Positions 33,616-42,923 of a stretch of DNA of 64,000 bases are shown in pieces. The translations under genes and the position numbers were made by a program. Position 1 is the stretch's first letter. Each line of letters starts with the position of its first letter. The notes under the pieces are model-generated. The model saw only the letters and a program-made list of their open reading frames with translations, made no database searches and was not told the origin of the DNA. Source of the stretch: an uncultured Collinsella sp. (GTDB lineage Bacteria; Actinomycetota; Coriobacteriia; Coriobacteriales; Coriobacteriaceae). The stretch lies in NCBI GenBank assembly GCA_949285915.1, contig CASDZW010000013.1:30279-94278 (forward strand). Reading direction: 5' to 3'.

Positions 33616-34680
33616 CTAGCAGGTGCCAAAGCGATACATGATGGTCTCCTCATAGGGGTGCTCGGGCGTGCAGACGGGCTGCGGCCAGTCTGCGTGGTGC
33701 ATGCCGTCTGGGTAGTACTCGGGCTCAAAGGCAAAGCCGGCTTGCGGGCCGTAGGTGGTGCCGTCCTTGGCAAGGTCAGCGCCGTCGTCGAGCCAGTTGC
33801 CCGTGTAGAGGTGCGCGCCCGGCTGGGTGATGGAAATGGCGAGGGTGCGGCCGCTCGCGGGGTCGCGCGCTTCGAGTGCGGGCCGCGATGCGGCATCGGG
33901 CTCAAAGCCGTCGATGCAGAAGCAGTGGTCATAGCCACGACCTCGGGCGATCTGCACGTTGTCGTGGGCGTCGATACCGGTGCCCAGCGCCGCGCCACAG
34001 CGCAGGTCAAAGGGCGTGCCGAGGACGCTCTCGATGGTCCCCTCGGACACGGAGTCCTCGCGCACGGGGAGGTAGTGGTTGGCGTGCACGGTCGCCTCCT
34101 GAGCGCGAACGTCGCCTGAGGCGTGGCCGGCGAGGTTGAAGTAGGTATGGTTTGTCATGTTGACAAAGGTGGGCTGGTCGGTCTCGCAACGGTAGGTGAG
34201 GGCGAGCGTCCCGTCCGATGCAAGCTCATAGGTTGCGGTAAAAGTGCGCTCGCCGGGGAGGCCGAGCTCGCCGTGCGCAAGGTGGCAGGCGAAGGTCACG
34301 CGGCAGGTACCCTCGTCCACGGCAGCTTCCCACACGCGTTTGTGGAGGCCATGTTCAAGGTCGCTATGCAGGTTGTTCTCGCCTTCGTTGGCGGCAAGGT
34401 GCCACGAGGTGCCCGCTATCGTTACCTCGGCGCGGTCGGTGCGGTTGGCAACGGGTCCGATGGTCGCGCCGTAGCAAGCGGCGTTTGTGCCCGCGTAGCC
34501 GTCGATGCTGGCAAAGCCCAGCACAATGTCTGCGCTGTTGCCCGCGGCGTCGGGGGCGTCGATACCAAGGATCGTTGCGCCAAAGTCAGACAGGCGCACC
34601 GTGACGGGCCCGTTCGCAAGCGTGTAGACGTGCGCGGGCGTTCCGTCCGGAGCGGTACCGAACGAGTCGATGGTAATCAT
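33616..34680 (-). CDS. galM: Aldose 1-epimerase (galactose mutarotase)
   Basis: This 354-residue enzyme interconverts alpha and beta galactose before GalK. Family marks: TNHTYFNLAGH with the catalytic His at about 180, GYDHCFCID, and AGFAFEPEYYPDGMHHADWP with the catalytic Glu. The N-terminus carries LSDFGATILGIDAPD and the substrate Arg region GPVANRTDRA. GGAGGCC precedes the ATG. It is first in galMKT; the divergent LacI gene begins about 270 bases away, with two matching GTTAACGTAC sites between them that suggest local control. Confidence 0.94.
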   Translation of the reverse strand: MITIDSFGTAPDGTPAHVYTLANGPVTVRLSDFGATILGIDAPDAAGNSADIVLGFASIDGYAGTNAACYGATIGPVANRTDRAEVTIAGTSWHLAANEGENNLHSDLEHGLHKRVWEAAVDEGTCRVTFACHLAHGELGLPGERTFTATYELASDGTLALTYRCETDQPTFVNMTNHTYFNLAGHASGDVRAQEATVHANHYLPVREDSVSEGTIESVLGTPFDLRCGAALGTGIDAHDNVQIARGRGYDHCFCIDGFEPDAASRPALEARDPASGRTLAISITQPGAHLYTGNWLDDGADLAKDGTTYGPQAGFAFEPEYYPDGMHHADWPQPVCTPEHPYEETIMYRFGTC

Positions 34681-34734
34681 CCAGGAGGCCTCCCAAGATG
34701 TGCCGAAGCGGCATAACTTTGCCGCTGTGTTTAT

Positions 34735-34894
34735 GAGTACGTTAACACTTTGCAGGTAACCGGGCTATGAAGTGATATGGCGCATCCGCAGACGGTAGAT
34801 TTGGACCGGCGAGCGGACGCCGGTGCGCGTGCAATTGAGGCCATACCGGACAGGCGCCAGCTTCGCTATGATGGGGTGTATTGTTAACGTACGC
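34735..34894. promoter_or_regulatory. Paired operator candidates between galM and lacI-type gene
   Basis: GTACGTTAAC at 34737-34746 and its inverse GTTAACGTAC at 34883-34892 lie 146 bases apart between divergent galM and the LacI gene. Each is an exact 10-base match in inverted orientation. Two sites at this distance suit a LacI dimer of dimers looping DNA (inference). Confidence 0.55.
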
Positions 34895-34952
34895 GTAAGG
34901 ACGCGATTACGGCGTTCTTCAGATAGACGAACAAGCGGCAAGAGGGAGGAGC

Positions 34953-35984
34953 ATGCGACCTCACGGCTCGCGGGCGGCAGATGCGCCCCATTCGGTTTCT
35001 ATGGCGGACGTGGCACGCGTCGCCGGCGTCTCCCAGCAGACGGTGTCTCGGGTGGTGAACGACCAATCCAATGTCAAAGCGGCGACGCGCGAGCGCGTGC
35101 TTGCCGCTATGGAGGAGCTGGGCTTTCGTCCCAACTATGCGGGTCGGTCGCTCCGCGGCGGCTCGTATCGGGCGGTGGGCCTTTTCATGCCCGACCTCAT
35201 GTACGCAGGAAACCTTGCCACGTTAAACGGCCTTATGGCGGCAGCCGCCGAGCGTGGCTACGCAGTGACGCTTGCCGACCGACCGGATGCCGCGGAGCGC
35301 TCGCTTATGCGGGAGTCGCGCCAGATGGCGGCACTTCCCGTGGATGGCATCGTCATTAACATGAGCCAAAAGACCGCGGACTTCGACGAGTTTGTGCCCC
35401 TGCCCGGCCTCAAGACGGTCATCGTGGGCGCTCTGCCGCATCCGCGCTGCACCACCGTTGACTCCGATCATTACGGAGCGGCCGTCATGACGGTCGAACA
35501 CCTCATTGCGCACGGGCACCGTCAGATCCGCCACATCGCAGGGCCGGTCGACTCGGTTCCGGCCGAGCAGCGCGAGCGCGCATGGCGCGACGTCCTCGAG
35601 CGGCACAGCCTTCCCGTAGCGGAGCCCTGCCATGGGGATTGGTCGGCAGACGAGGGGTATGAGCTTGGGTGTCGTTTGGCTGAGGACCGCTCGGCGACGG
35701 CGCTGTTTGCCGCAAACGATCAGATGGCCTACGGCGCGATGCTTGCCCTGCGTGAGCGCGGCACGCGCGTGCCCGAGGACCTGAGCGTCATTGGTATCGA
35801 CGACTCGCTCGAGGGCATCGTGCCCCACAACATGCTCACGACGGTCCGCCTGAACCTCGAGGAGCGCGGCCGGGCCGTGTTTGAGCACGCGGTGGGTACG
35901 CTCGCGCGGAGTACGGAGCCTGTGGCGGTGCGCATCCCCGGAACGCTTGTCGCGCGCGCATCAGTGGCGGATGCGCGCGGTTGA
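34953..35984 (+). CDS. LacI-family regulator, divergent from galMKT
   Basis: This 343-residue repressor has an N-terminal helix-turn-helix at about residues 17-36 (MADVARVAGVSQQTVSRVVN) and hinge NYAGRSLRGG. The periplasmic-binding-like core follows (GLFMPDLMYAGN, DHYGAAVMTVEHLIAHGHR, FAANDQMAYGAMLALRERG). The sugar ligand is not readable. Its position next to galM, with the GTTAACGTAC pair between, suggests control of the gal genes and itself. GAGGGAGGAGC precedes the ATG. The DeoR gene follows after 17 bases, so the two regulators probably share a transcript. Confidence 0.93.
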   Translation: MRPHGSRAADAPHSVSMADVARVAGVSQQTVSRVVNDQSNVKAATRERVLAAMEELGFRPNYAGRSLRGGSYRAVGLFMPDLMYAGNLATLNGLMAAAAERGYAVTLADRPDAAERSLMRESRQMAALPVDGIVINMSQKTADFDEFVPLPGLKTVIVGALPHPRCTTVDSDHYGAAVMTVEHLIAHGHRQIRHIAGPVDSVPAEQRERAWRDVLERHSLPVAEPCHGDWSADEGYELGCRLAEDRSATALFAANDQMAYGAMLALRERGTRVPEDLSVIGIDDSLEGIVPHNMLTTVRLNLEERGRAVFEHAVGTLARSTEPVAVRIPGTLVARASVADARG

Positions 35985-36001
35985 TCTAAGGAGAAACAGA
36001 C

Positions 36002-36763
36002 ATGAAGGCAGAGCGCCAAGATAGTATCAAGCGTTTGGTTGAGGAGCAGGGGTCTGCTTCCGTTCGTGATATTGCGCGAACGCTCGATGTGTCAGAGATG
36101 ACTGTGCGCCGGGATTTAGTTGAACTTGCAGATGCAGGTGTGCTCGAGCGGGTACATGGAGGTGCGCGTCGCTCGGCCACCCCTCATACCTCAATGTTGC
36201 GACGGGAATACAGCCATGCCGAGAAGCGCAGCCGCCATGCTGACGAGAAGCGCGCCATCGCTCGTCGTGCCGTTTCGCTTATCGAGCCAGATAGCACCGT
36301 GTTTTTGGGGGCGGGTACCACGGTCGAGGGCATGGTTCCGTTCCTTCCCGACTGTCATTTGAGGATCGTGACCAACTCGCTTTCAGTCTTCAATCTGATC
36401 GAGCAAATCGACACGTACGACTTGTGTCTGATCGGGGGAGCGTACCGGCCGCGGACCGCTGCATTTGTGGGCCCTATTGCCGAGGACGCAATTGCAAAGC
36501 TCGGGCTTGATATAGCCTTCATTGGTGCGAACGGCATCTCAGGTGGCGAGGTTTCCACCTCTAATGCCGAAGAGGGCAGGTTTCAGCAGCTCGCGTTTAG
36601 CAAGGCGGACGCTCGTTACGTTGTTGCCGATGCAAGCAAGGTGGGAAAGCGCGACTTTTATGCGTTCTATCACCTTATCGAGCTCGACGGACTCGTATGC
36701 GATGCATCTCTTTCCCAGGGCGCGCGTGCGCAGATCGAGGAGTACACCGAGCTACTCATGTAG
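36002..36763 (+). CDS. DeoR-family sugar regulator
   Basis: This 253-residue protein has a DeoR helix-turn-helix at residues 6-55 (SVRDIARTLDVSEMTVRRDL, then VHGGARR) and a C-terminal sugar-phosphate sensor domain (about 75-230, DEKRAIARRAVSLIEPDS, FLGAGTTVEG, TNSL, IGANGIS). The class includes LacR, which responds to tagatose-6-phosphate and controls lactose PTS genes. The lac genes begin about 1.4 kb downstream, so a LacR role is reasonable but unproven. CTAAGGAGAAACAGAC precedes the ATG. Base composition is less GC-rich than the upstream LacI gene, as in the following lac region. Confidence 0.92.
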   Translation: MKAERQDSIKRLVEEQGSASVRDIARTLDVSEMTVRRDLVELADAGVLERVHGGARRSATPHTSMLRREYSHAEKRSRHADEKRAIARRAVSLIEPDSTVFLGAGTTVEGMVPFLPDCHLRIVTNSLSVFNLIEQIDTYDLCLIGGAYRPRTAAFVGPIAEDAIAKLGLDIAFIGANGISGGEVSTSNAEEGRFQQLAFSKADARYVVADASKVGKRDFYAFYHLIELDGLVCDASLSQGARAQIEEYTELLM

Positions 36764-36800
36764 GCTGCGGACGGTCGGATTCTTGCGGCAGCACACTCCG

Positions 36801-37802
36801 CTAGAGGAGGGAGCGAACCGATTCGTGTTCTACGATGTGTCCTTGGAAAAGCCGGTGTTCGCGTTGGGAGCCGGCGGGGGAGTCGTCGATTATTTTCTCG
36901 ACCGCCCAAAGGCCTACCTGTCGGTTGTCAAAGCGCACTGAGGTGAGGTTTACATCGGGGACAATGGCGGAGAGCACATCATCAACTCCAATGACGCTTA
37001 CGTCCTCGGGCACATGCCTGCCATTCGCCTCAAGTGCTCGAATGCAACCATAAGCCATGGCATCATTTGATGCATAGACAGCCGTTACCTTAGGATTGCT
37101 TGCAAGGCGGACGCCCGCCTCGTAGCCGCTTGCCGACGACCAGTCACCGCGAAACACCGCGGGGGGTTCGATTCCGCGCTCTGCCAAGGCTTGTCGCCAT
37201 CCCTCTTCTCGCTGCATTCCCGAGAGTGACCGTAAGGGTCCGGCGATGTGGTGCACGGTGCGGTGCCCACGTGCAAGGAGGTAGTCGACTACGTCACGAG
37301 AACAGCGGTGCTGGTCGTTGTCGCCGGTCGAGAGCACCGGATGCTCTTTCATGGTGATAATGACGGTCTTAAGATCGAAGGGCGGACGGAAGTCGTAGAA
37401 ATCATCCACCATACGGTTGAGGCAGAAGATCATGCCGTCCACGGGGAGAGCGGACATGCGCCGTGCCGCCTCGGTAAGGGTAGGGCTTTCGGGCGCCCGC
37501 AGCAGGGTGATCGCATAGCCACTCTTTTCCGCAGCGCGGGTGAAGCCGTCGAGCCGATCGAGGTTTCCCGTCGCGGTGATGTCAAACATGACGACGCCCA
37601 ACGTGTGATAGCGGCCTCGGCGCAGTGATTGCCCGGCAAAGTTCGGACGGTACCCGAGCTCGCGCATAGCGCGGCGCACGCGTTCCTTAGTTTCAGCACG
37701 GACGGCGGGCGAGTCGTGCACCGTCCGCGAAACGGTCTGTTCCGATACCCCCGCTGCCCGAGCAACATCTGTCACCGTAACGCGATGCGGTTTGGCTGCC
37801 AT
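36801..37802 (-). CDS. LacI-family regulator, divergent from lacE
   Basis: This 333-residue repressor has the helix-turn-helix VTDVARAAGVSEQTVSRTVH at residues 8-27 and hinge NFAGQSLRRGRYHTLG. A full effector domain follows (VVMFDITATGN, VDYLLARGHRTVHHIAGP, YASNDAMAYGCIRALEANG). It resembles the LacI protein at 34.9 kb in several blocks. GAGGAGCA lies before the ATG. The 388-base gap to lacE holds a TACCGTTTACG site also found upstream of bgaC and lacA, making this the best candidate for the regulator of those sites (inference). Confidence 0.92.
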   Translation of the reverse strand: MAAKPHRVTVTDVARAAGVSEQTVSRTVHDSPAVRAETKERVRRAMRELGYRPNFAGQSLRRGRYHTLGVVMFDITATGNLDRLDGFTRAAEKSGYAITLLRAPESPTLTEAARRMSALPVDGMIFCLNRMVDDFYDFRPPFDLKTVIITMKEHPVLSTGDNDQHRCSRDVVDYLLARGHRTVHHIAGPLRSLSGMQREEGWRQALAERGIEPPAVFRGDWSSASGYEAGVRLASNPKVTAVYASNDAMAYGCIRALEANGRHVPEDVSVIGVDDVLSAIVPDVNLTSVRFDNRQVGLWAVEKIIDDSPAGSQREHRLFQGHIVEHESVRSLL

Positions 37803-38190
37803 TGCTCCTCCTGAATGTCGACGATGCCATTGTATCGCAAGCTGATTTACCGCAGGATGTACCGTTTACGAACCAATTGATACCGTTCGCCGTGTGAGGT
37901 TGAGAGTAATCATTGCGCATCTTCGGTAGACGATTATCCTACGGTGCTGAAAATGTTATCGTCGCCATTTAGGAATCAATCCTATTGTAGCGATGCAACT
38001 TTTTCGATTCTGCGATTGGCAGGTAGGCCTGCTGTAAGCAGAATGCAGGCCAAACGTCTTTCAACCGGGCAGAAATGATGTTTGGTGTAGGCAAAGAACA
38101 CGGTCGTATCGTAGGCACTACGTTCGGCTATTGTTCTGTGCTTTCTAATGGCAACGTCGCCATATAGTATCGAGCATAGAAGGGACCGCC
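37803..38190. promoter_or_regulatory. Divergent control region, LacI gene and lacE
   Basis: This AT-rich gap contains no gene. TACCGTTTACG at 37860-37870 and a partial repeat TACCGTTCG at 37881-37889 resemble the LacI-type operator seen at 21443 and 42316. TATAGTAT at 38163-38170 is a possible -10 box for lacE, and AGAAGGGACCGCC lies before its ATG. No riboswitch or terminator was recognised. Confidence 0.55.
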
Positions 38191-39966
38191 ATGGAACAGC
38201 TCATCGCAACGATCGAGAAAGGCCGGCCGTTTTTTGATGCAATCGCCCGCAACAAGTACCTGAAGGCGATTCGCGACGGCTTCGTCTCGGTCATCCCCAT
38301 CATCATCTTCTCCAGTATCTTTATGCTTGTCTCGGCCGTACCCAATGTGTGGGGTTTCTACTGGCCCGACGATATCAACAACATGCTCATGAAGGCCTAC
38401 AACTACTCCATGGGCATTTTGGCGCTCGCCGCTGCGGCAACTACCGCTAAGCATTTCTGCGATGCGCAGAACCGCGATATGCCCAAGAACAACCAGATTA
38501 ACTTCCTGTCAGTTATGATTGCGTCTGTTGTCGGATTCTTGCTTTTGTCGAGTGACGCGATTTCTGCCGAAGTCGACGGCGCTGCCGTTTCGGGCTTCGA
38601 TAGCGGTCTTTTGGGCTCCAAAGGCCTTCTCACTGCTTTTATCGCCGCGTTTGTAACGGGAATCGTCTACAAGTTCTTCGTGAAGCGCAACATCACCATT
38701 AAGCTTCCCGAGCAGGTTCCGCCTAACATCTCGCAGACGTTCAAGGACCTCATCCCGTTCTCGGTTTCTATTGCCATTTTCTGGGCGTTTGACCAGGTGC
38801 TCCGCTCTATGTTCGGCATCTGCTTCGCTCAGGGCGTCATCCAGGTCTTCCAGCCGCTGTTCTCTGCGGCAGACAGCTACGCGGGCCTTGCGATCATCTA
38901 TGGCGCCATGTCTCTTTTCTGGTTCGTTGGCGTGCACGGTCCCTCGATCGTCGAGCCGGCAATCTCCGCTGCTCTTGTGGCGAACATGACGGCCAACATG
39001 GCGGCTTACCAGGCGGGCGAGCAGGCTACTCACGTTCTGTCCCTCTCTTCTCAGTACTTCGTCGCATGCATGGGCGGAACGGGTTCCACGCTCGTTGCTT
39101 GCCTTATGTTTGCGTTCTTGGCCAAGTCCAAGGAGATGAAAGCCATTGGCCGTGCGTCGATCATCCCGGTTTGCTTCTCGGTGAACGAACCCTTTTTGTT
39201 CGGTGCCCCCATGGTCTTGAACCCTGTGTTCTTCGTTCCCTTTGTTGCTGCCCCCGTTCTCAATATCTGGTTGCTCAAAATCTTTGTCGACTTTATCGGC
39301 ATGAACGGCTTCCTCTACACCCTTCCGTGGACCACGCCTGCGCCTCTTGGCATCATCATGGGCCTTGGCTTCCAGCCGCTCGCATTCGTGTTCCTGGCTG
39401 CGGTGCTCGTACTTGATTTTGTGGTGTACTACCCCTTCTTCAAGGTCTACGACCGCGAGAAGTGCGAGGAGGAGTCCCACGCTCAGGAGGAGGAGCTTGA
39501 GGCGCGCGCCGCTGCCAAGGGCGCGGCGATGACCGCTGCATTCCAGGGCAAGGCCGATGCAGCGAGCGTTGCCACCGGTGAGGCCGCAGCTGCCATCGGT
39601 TCGGATAAGAAGGACTCTTCTGCCCTTACGGGCGACCTTTCCAGCCTGAATGGCAAGGGTGTGCTCGTGCTTTGCCAGGGCGGCGGTACCTCGGGTCTTC
39701 TTGCCAACGCACTCGCCAAGGCGGCTAAGGAGCGCGGCATCGATCTTACGACCGGCGCTGAGGCCTATGGCAACCATGTCGACATCATGGGAGATTTCGA
39801 CCTTGTCGTACTCGCCCCGCAGGCGGCGTCCTACTTCGACGACCTCAAGAAGGACTGCGACCGCATGGGTCTCAAGTGCTGCAGCTGCCGCGGCAAGCAG
39901 TACATCGACCTGAGCCGTGACGGTGAGGCGGCGCTTAAGTTCGTCATCGAGCAGCTCCAGGCATAA
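38191..39966 (+). CDS. lacE: Lactose-class PTS component IICB
   Basis: This 591-residue fused transporter has a membrane IIC domain (about residues 20-425) with ten or so hydrophobic segments and the conserved region PVCFSVNEPFLFGAPMVLNP. An Ala/Glu-rich linker (about 430-485) follows, then a cytoplasmic IIB domain. The IIB phosphocysteine is Cys495 in VLVLCQGGGTSGLLAN. It imports lactose or a related beta-galactoside as the 6-phosphate. lacG follows 152 bases later and lacF lies opposite beyond it, completing the set. The start at 38191 has GAAGGGACC upstream. Confidence 0.94.
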   Translation: MEQLIATIEKGRPFFDAIARNKYLKAIRDGFVSVIPIIIFSSIFMLVSAVPNVWGFYWPDDINNMLMKAYNYSMGILALAAAATTAKHFCDAQNRDMPKNNQINFLSVMIASVVGFLLLSSDAISAEVDGAAVSGFDSGLLGSKGLLTAFIAAFVTGIVYKFFVKRNITIKLPEQVPPNISQTFKDLIPFSVSIAIFWAFDQVLRSMFGICFAQGVIQVFQPLFSAADSYAGLAIIYGAMSLFWFVGVHGPSIVEPAISAALVANMTANMAAYQAGEQATHVLSLSSQYFVACMGGTGSTLVACLMFAFLAKSKEMKAIGRASIIPVCFSVNEPFLFGAPMVLNPVFFVPFVAAPVLNIWLLKIFVDFIGMNGFLYTLPWTTPAPLGIIMGLGFQPLAFVFLAAVLVLDFVVYYPFFKVYDREKCEEESHAQEEELEARAAAKGAAMTAAFQGKADAASVATGEAAAAIGSDKKDSSALTGDLSSLNGKGVLVLCQGGGTSGLLANALAKAAKERGIDLTTGAEAYGNHVDIMGDFDLVVLAPQAASYFDDLKKDCDRMGLKCCSCRGKQYIDLSRDGEAALKFVIEQLQA

Positions 39967-40118
39967 AGCTGGTGAGGGCCGCGAGCTGCGCGGGGATGAA
40001 GTTGAACGTCCTCGTGCGGCTTGCGGCCTCGGCTGTCCGCGTGCTTTGAGCATGCGGGGCATTGTGAACTATTCGAAGGGGCGGATCTCATCCGCCCCAC
40101 GGTACGGAAGGACAGATC

Positions 40119-41555
40119 ATGGCCTATTCAGACCCCATCGCATCGCCTGAGTCTCAGTTTCCCGAGGGATTTATCTTTGGTGGTGCTACGGCAGCCTATC
40201 AGGTCGAGGGTGAGACCCGCACGCACGGCAAGGGCAAGGTCGCGTGGGATGACTACCTCGCCGAGCAGGGGCGTTTTTCACCCGATCCGGCGAGCGACTT
40301 CTACAACAAGTACCCTGTTGACCTTGAGCTCTGCGAGCGCTTTGGCATCAACGACATTCGCGTTTCGATCGCTTGGACGCGTATCTTCCCTGAGGGTACG
40401 GGCCGCGTGAACCCCGAGGGCGTCCAGTTCTACCACGACCTGTTTGCCTGCTGCCGTGAGCACCACGTGGAGCCGTTTGTGACGCTCCGTCACTTCGACA
40501 CGCCGCTTGCGTTGTTTGAAGATGGCGAGTTCCTGAACCGCGCCACCATTGACGCTTTTGTCGATTACGCAAAGTTCTGCTTCGAGGAGTACGGTGACGA
40601 GGTCCGCTATTGGACGACGTTCAACGAGATTTGGGCTGACGCCACCAATCACTATATCGAGGGAACGTTCCCGGGCGGCGAGAAGGCTCAGCTGCACAAG
40701 TGCCTGCAGTGCGAGCACAATATGATGCTCGCCCACGCCAAGGCGGTGCTGGCATTCAAAGAGGGCGGCTACCCCGGCAAGATTGGCGTCATCCAGTCGC
40801 TCGAGTACAAGTATCCGTTCGACGAGAACGACCCGGCAGACATCGCGGCCGCCAAGAACGAGGACGTTCTGCAGAACCAGTTCCTGCTCGACGCGACCTT
40901 CAGGGGCGACTATGCGCCGGATACTTGGGAGATCGCGCAGCGCCTTGCCGCCGTGTCGGGTGGAGAGCTCGACGTGCGTGAGGAAGATCTCGAGGTCATG
41001 CGTTCCGCGGCCAAGCTCAACGACTTCCTCGGCGTTAACAACTATCAGTGCCGCTTCCTTAAGGCATATGAGGGCGAGAACGACCTCCACCATAACGGCA
41101 CGGGTGAGAAGGGGACCGATCGCTTCCGTCTGGCGGGCGTGGGCGAGCGCGTGAACAAGCCGGGTATCCCCACTACCGATTGGGACTGGATCATCTACCC
41201 CAAGGGTATGTTTGATCTGCTCGTGCGTATCAAGCTGCAGTACCCCAACTACAAGCAGATCTTTATTACCGAGAACGGTATGGGCTACAAGGACGACTAC
41301 GTGGACGGTTTTGTGGACGATGCGCCGCGTATCGACTACGTGCGTCAGCATCTCCACTGGCTCCTCAAGGCCATGGAGGTTGGCGTTAACGTTGGCGGTT
41401 ACTTTATGTGGAGCCTCCAAGATCAGTTCAGCTGGACCAATGGCTACAACAAGCGTTATGGCTTTTTCTACGTTGACTTTGAGACGCAGGAGCGTACGCC
41501 CAAGGCGAGCGCCTACTGGTTCAAGAACGTTGCCGAGACGCGTCGCTTGGATTAA
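40119..41555 (+). CDS. lacG: 6-phospho-beta-galactosidase (GH1)
   Basis: This 478-residue cytoplasmic family 1 glycosidase splits lactose-6-phosphate into galactose-6-phosphate and glucose. Acid/base Glu170 is in TTFNEIWADA and nucleophile Glu385 in IFITENGMGYKDD. The N-terminal signature FPEGFIFGGATAAYQVEG is complete. The phosphate-binding loop near the C-terminus reads YNKRYGFFYVDFETQERTPK, the Ser/Lys/Tyr-type region that distinguishes phospho- from plain beta-glycosidases. GGAAGGACAGATC precedes the ATG. The product feeds lacAB downstream. A strong hairpin ends the transcript before the convergent lacF. Confidence 0.95.
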   Translation: MAYSDPIASPESQFPEGFIFGGATAAYQVEGETRTHGKGKVAWDDYLAEQGRFSPDPASDFYNKYPVDLELCERFGINDIRVSIAWTRIFPEGTGRVNPEGVQFYHDLFACCREHHVEPFVTLRHFDTPLALFEDGEFLNRATIDAFVDYAKFCFEEYGDEVRYWTTFNEIWADATNHYIEGTFPGGEKAQLHKCLQCEHNMMLAHAKAVLAFKEGGYPGKIGVIQSLEYKYPFDENDPADIAAAKNEDVLQNQFLLDATFRGDYAPDTWEIAQRLAAVSGGELDVREEDLEVMRSAAKLNDFLGVNNYQCRFLKAYEGENDLHHNGTGEKGTDRFRLAGVGERVNKPGIPTTDWDWIIYPKGMFDLLVRIKLQYPNYKQIFITENGMGYKDDYVDGFVDDAPRIDYVRQHLHWLLKAMEVGVNVGGYFMWSLQDQFSWTNGYNKRYGFFYVDFETQERTPKASAYWFKNVAETRRLD

Positions 41556-41622
41556 GAGAGACGCTGTTGCCGGTGTCCGAGGTGGTTCCTTAGCCTTGGA
41601 TCCGATTGAATAGCCGTGTGGT

Positions 41623-41659
41623 AGCAGGGCCATCGCCGTACGATGCGGCGGTGGCCCTG
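41623..41659. terminator. Hairpin between lacG and lacF
   Basis: GCAGGGCCATCGCCG pairs with CGGCGGTGGCCCTGC (one G-T pair) around a seven-base loop. The following bases are CTTCGTTTG. It lies between convergent genes and may serve both. Confidence 0.7.
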
Positions 41660-41799
41660 CCTTCGTTTGGGATGGGGCCGGCGCAATGGGGCGGCGGCGA
41701 TGTGGGCATGGCGGCAAGAAAAAGCCGCCGCCCGAAGTGGGTAGCGGCCGGGGAGACGGCAAGCCTTCAAGGGGGGTGACTTGCCTATAGGGCGGAGTG

Positions 41800-42138
41800 T
41801 TAGGCGATTTTTGCCTCGAGCGCAGCGATGCGGCGATACTCGTCAATCATGAAACGGGCCTGTTTTTCGAGCATCATCGTGGTCATGAGGGTGTCCTGGG
41901 CGTGCACCATGATGAAGGTGACGTCCATCTCGCCGCCGCCGGCCTCCTGAGAGAGCAGCTTGGTCTGCGTGTCGTGGGCATCGATGAGGGCTTCCCCTGC
42001 GGATTTGCAGAGCGCCTCAGCTTTTTCGAAGTCTCCGCTGCGGGCAGCGTCGAGCGCAGCGATGAGGTCGGTCTGCGCGTCACCGGCGTAGGCGACGATC
42101 TCGAAGCCGATCATTGAGATTTCTTCCTTGGTTGCCAT
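41800..42138 (-). CDS. lacF: Lactose-class PTS component IIA
   Basis: This 112-residue helical protein passes phosphate from HPr to the IIB domain of LacE. The phosphorylated residue is His79 in FIMVHAQDTLM, followed by the conserved TTMMLEKQARFMI helix. GAAGGAACATC precedes the ATG. Unlike classic lac operons, where lacF sits on the same strand as lacE and lacG, here it is read toward them from the opposite strand. Its promoter therefore lies in the 343-base gap shared with lacA, so lacF may be co-controlled with lacABC. Confidence 0.94.
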   Translation of the reverse strand: MATKEEISMIGFEIVAYAGDAQTDLIAALDAARSGDFEKAEALCKSAGEALIDAHDTQTKLLSQEAGGGEMDVTFIMVHAQDTLMTTMMLEKQARFMIDEYRRIAALEAKIA

Positions 42139-42481
42139 GATGTTCCTTCCCTAGGCGCTCACCTGAATGTGCTCGCACTACATCGTATCGTACGCATTCC
42201 GCATGGGGCGCTTCCGGGCAGGGCGCCACGTGTCGGGATGGTGCTACATTATCAAAACCGCACAATTACTAACAGTTCTATATAAAGAAACAAATGCGAG
42301 CGGTATTATTTGTTCCGTAAACGGTAAATAGTTGAAAGTTATGTTCGTATATGTTCAAATATGCACAGAGATGGTGATACGTTTTGTGCGTTTTGCTCGC
42401 CTGCGTCTAAGCCCGGAAGACCGGCGGGCGCCATCTGGTTTTGTATCCGTTCTGCGCACGGTTGCGCATGAGGAGGACTGC
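42139..42481. promoter_or_regulatory. Divergent control region, lacF and lacABC
   Basis: No gene is seen here. An inverted pair AACAAAT (42289-42295) and ATTTGTT (42308-42314) resembles LacR-type TGTTT boxes. Directly beside it CGTAAACGGTA (42316-42326) matches the LacI-type site of bgaC and the lacE region. Both a DeoR/LacR and a LacI protein could therefore act here. GAGGAGG lies before lacA. Confidence 0.6.
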
Positions 42482-42910
42482 ATGAGAGTTGTCATAGGTT
42501 CCGACGCCGAGGGCATGCCCCTCAAGAACACGATTAAAGAGACGCTCATTCAAGATGGGCACGAGGTCGTCGACCTGTCCGAGACGCCTGCCGCCGACTT
42601 CATCGATTCGGCGACGGCGGTGGCGCACGATCTTATGGAGCATGAGGATTCGCTCGGCTTTGCCTTCGACGCCTACGGCGTGGGCAGCTACATGGCAGCC
42701 ACGCGCGTGAAGGGTATGGTCGCCGCGAACATCTCCGACGAGCGCAGCGCCTACATGACGCGTGAGCACAACAACTCGCGCATGATCTGCATGGGTCCCA
42801 ACGTCGTGGGTACCGAGGTCGCCAAGAAGATCGCCCGCGAGTTCCTCGCGGCTGATTATGCCGGTGGCCGCCACCAGATCCGTGTCGACATGCTCAACAA
42901 GATGGCGTAA
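42482..42910 (+). CDS. lacA: Galactose-6-phosphate isomerase subunit LacA
   Basis: This 142-residue member of the RpiB/LacAB family pairs with LacB to turn galactose-6-phosphate into tagatose-6-phosphate. The opening [19 protein letters not shown] and the [20 protein letters not shown] segment match the subunit; the family cysteine of LacB is replaced by Tyr here, as in other LacA chains, so activity needs the partner. [12 protein letters not shown] is the conserved anion-binding block. GAGGAGGACTGC precedes ATG 42482; an earlier frame start lacks a site. lacB follows 13 bases later. Confidence 0.95.
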   Translation: MRVVIGSDAEGMPLKNTIKETLIQDGHEVVDLSETPAADFIDSATAVAHDLMEHEDSLGFAFDAYGVGSYMAATRVKGMVAANISDERSAYMTREHNNSRMICMGPNVVGTEVAKKIAREFLAADYAGGRHQIRVDMLNKMA

Positions 42911-42923
42911 AGGGGGACAGATC

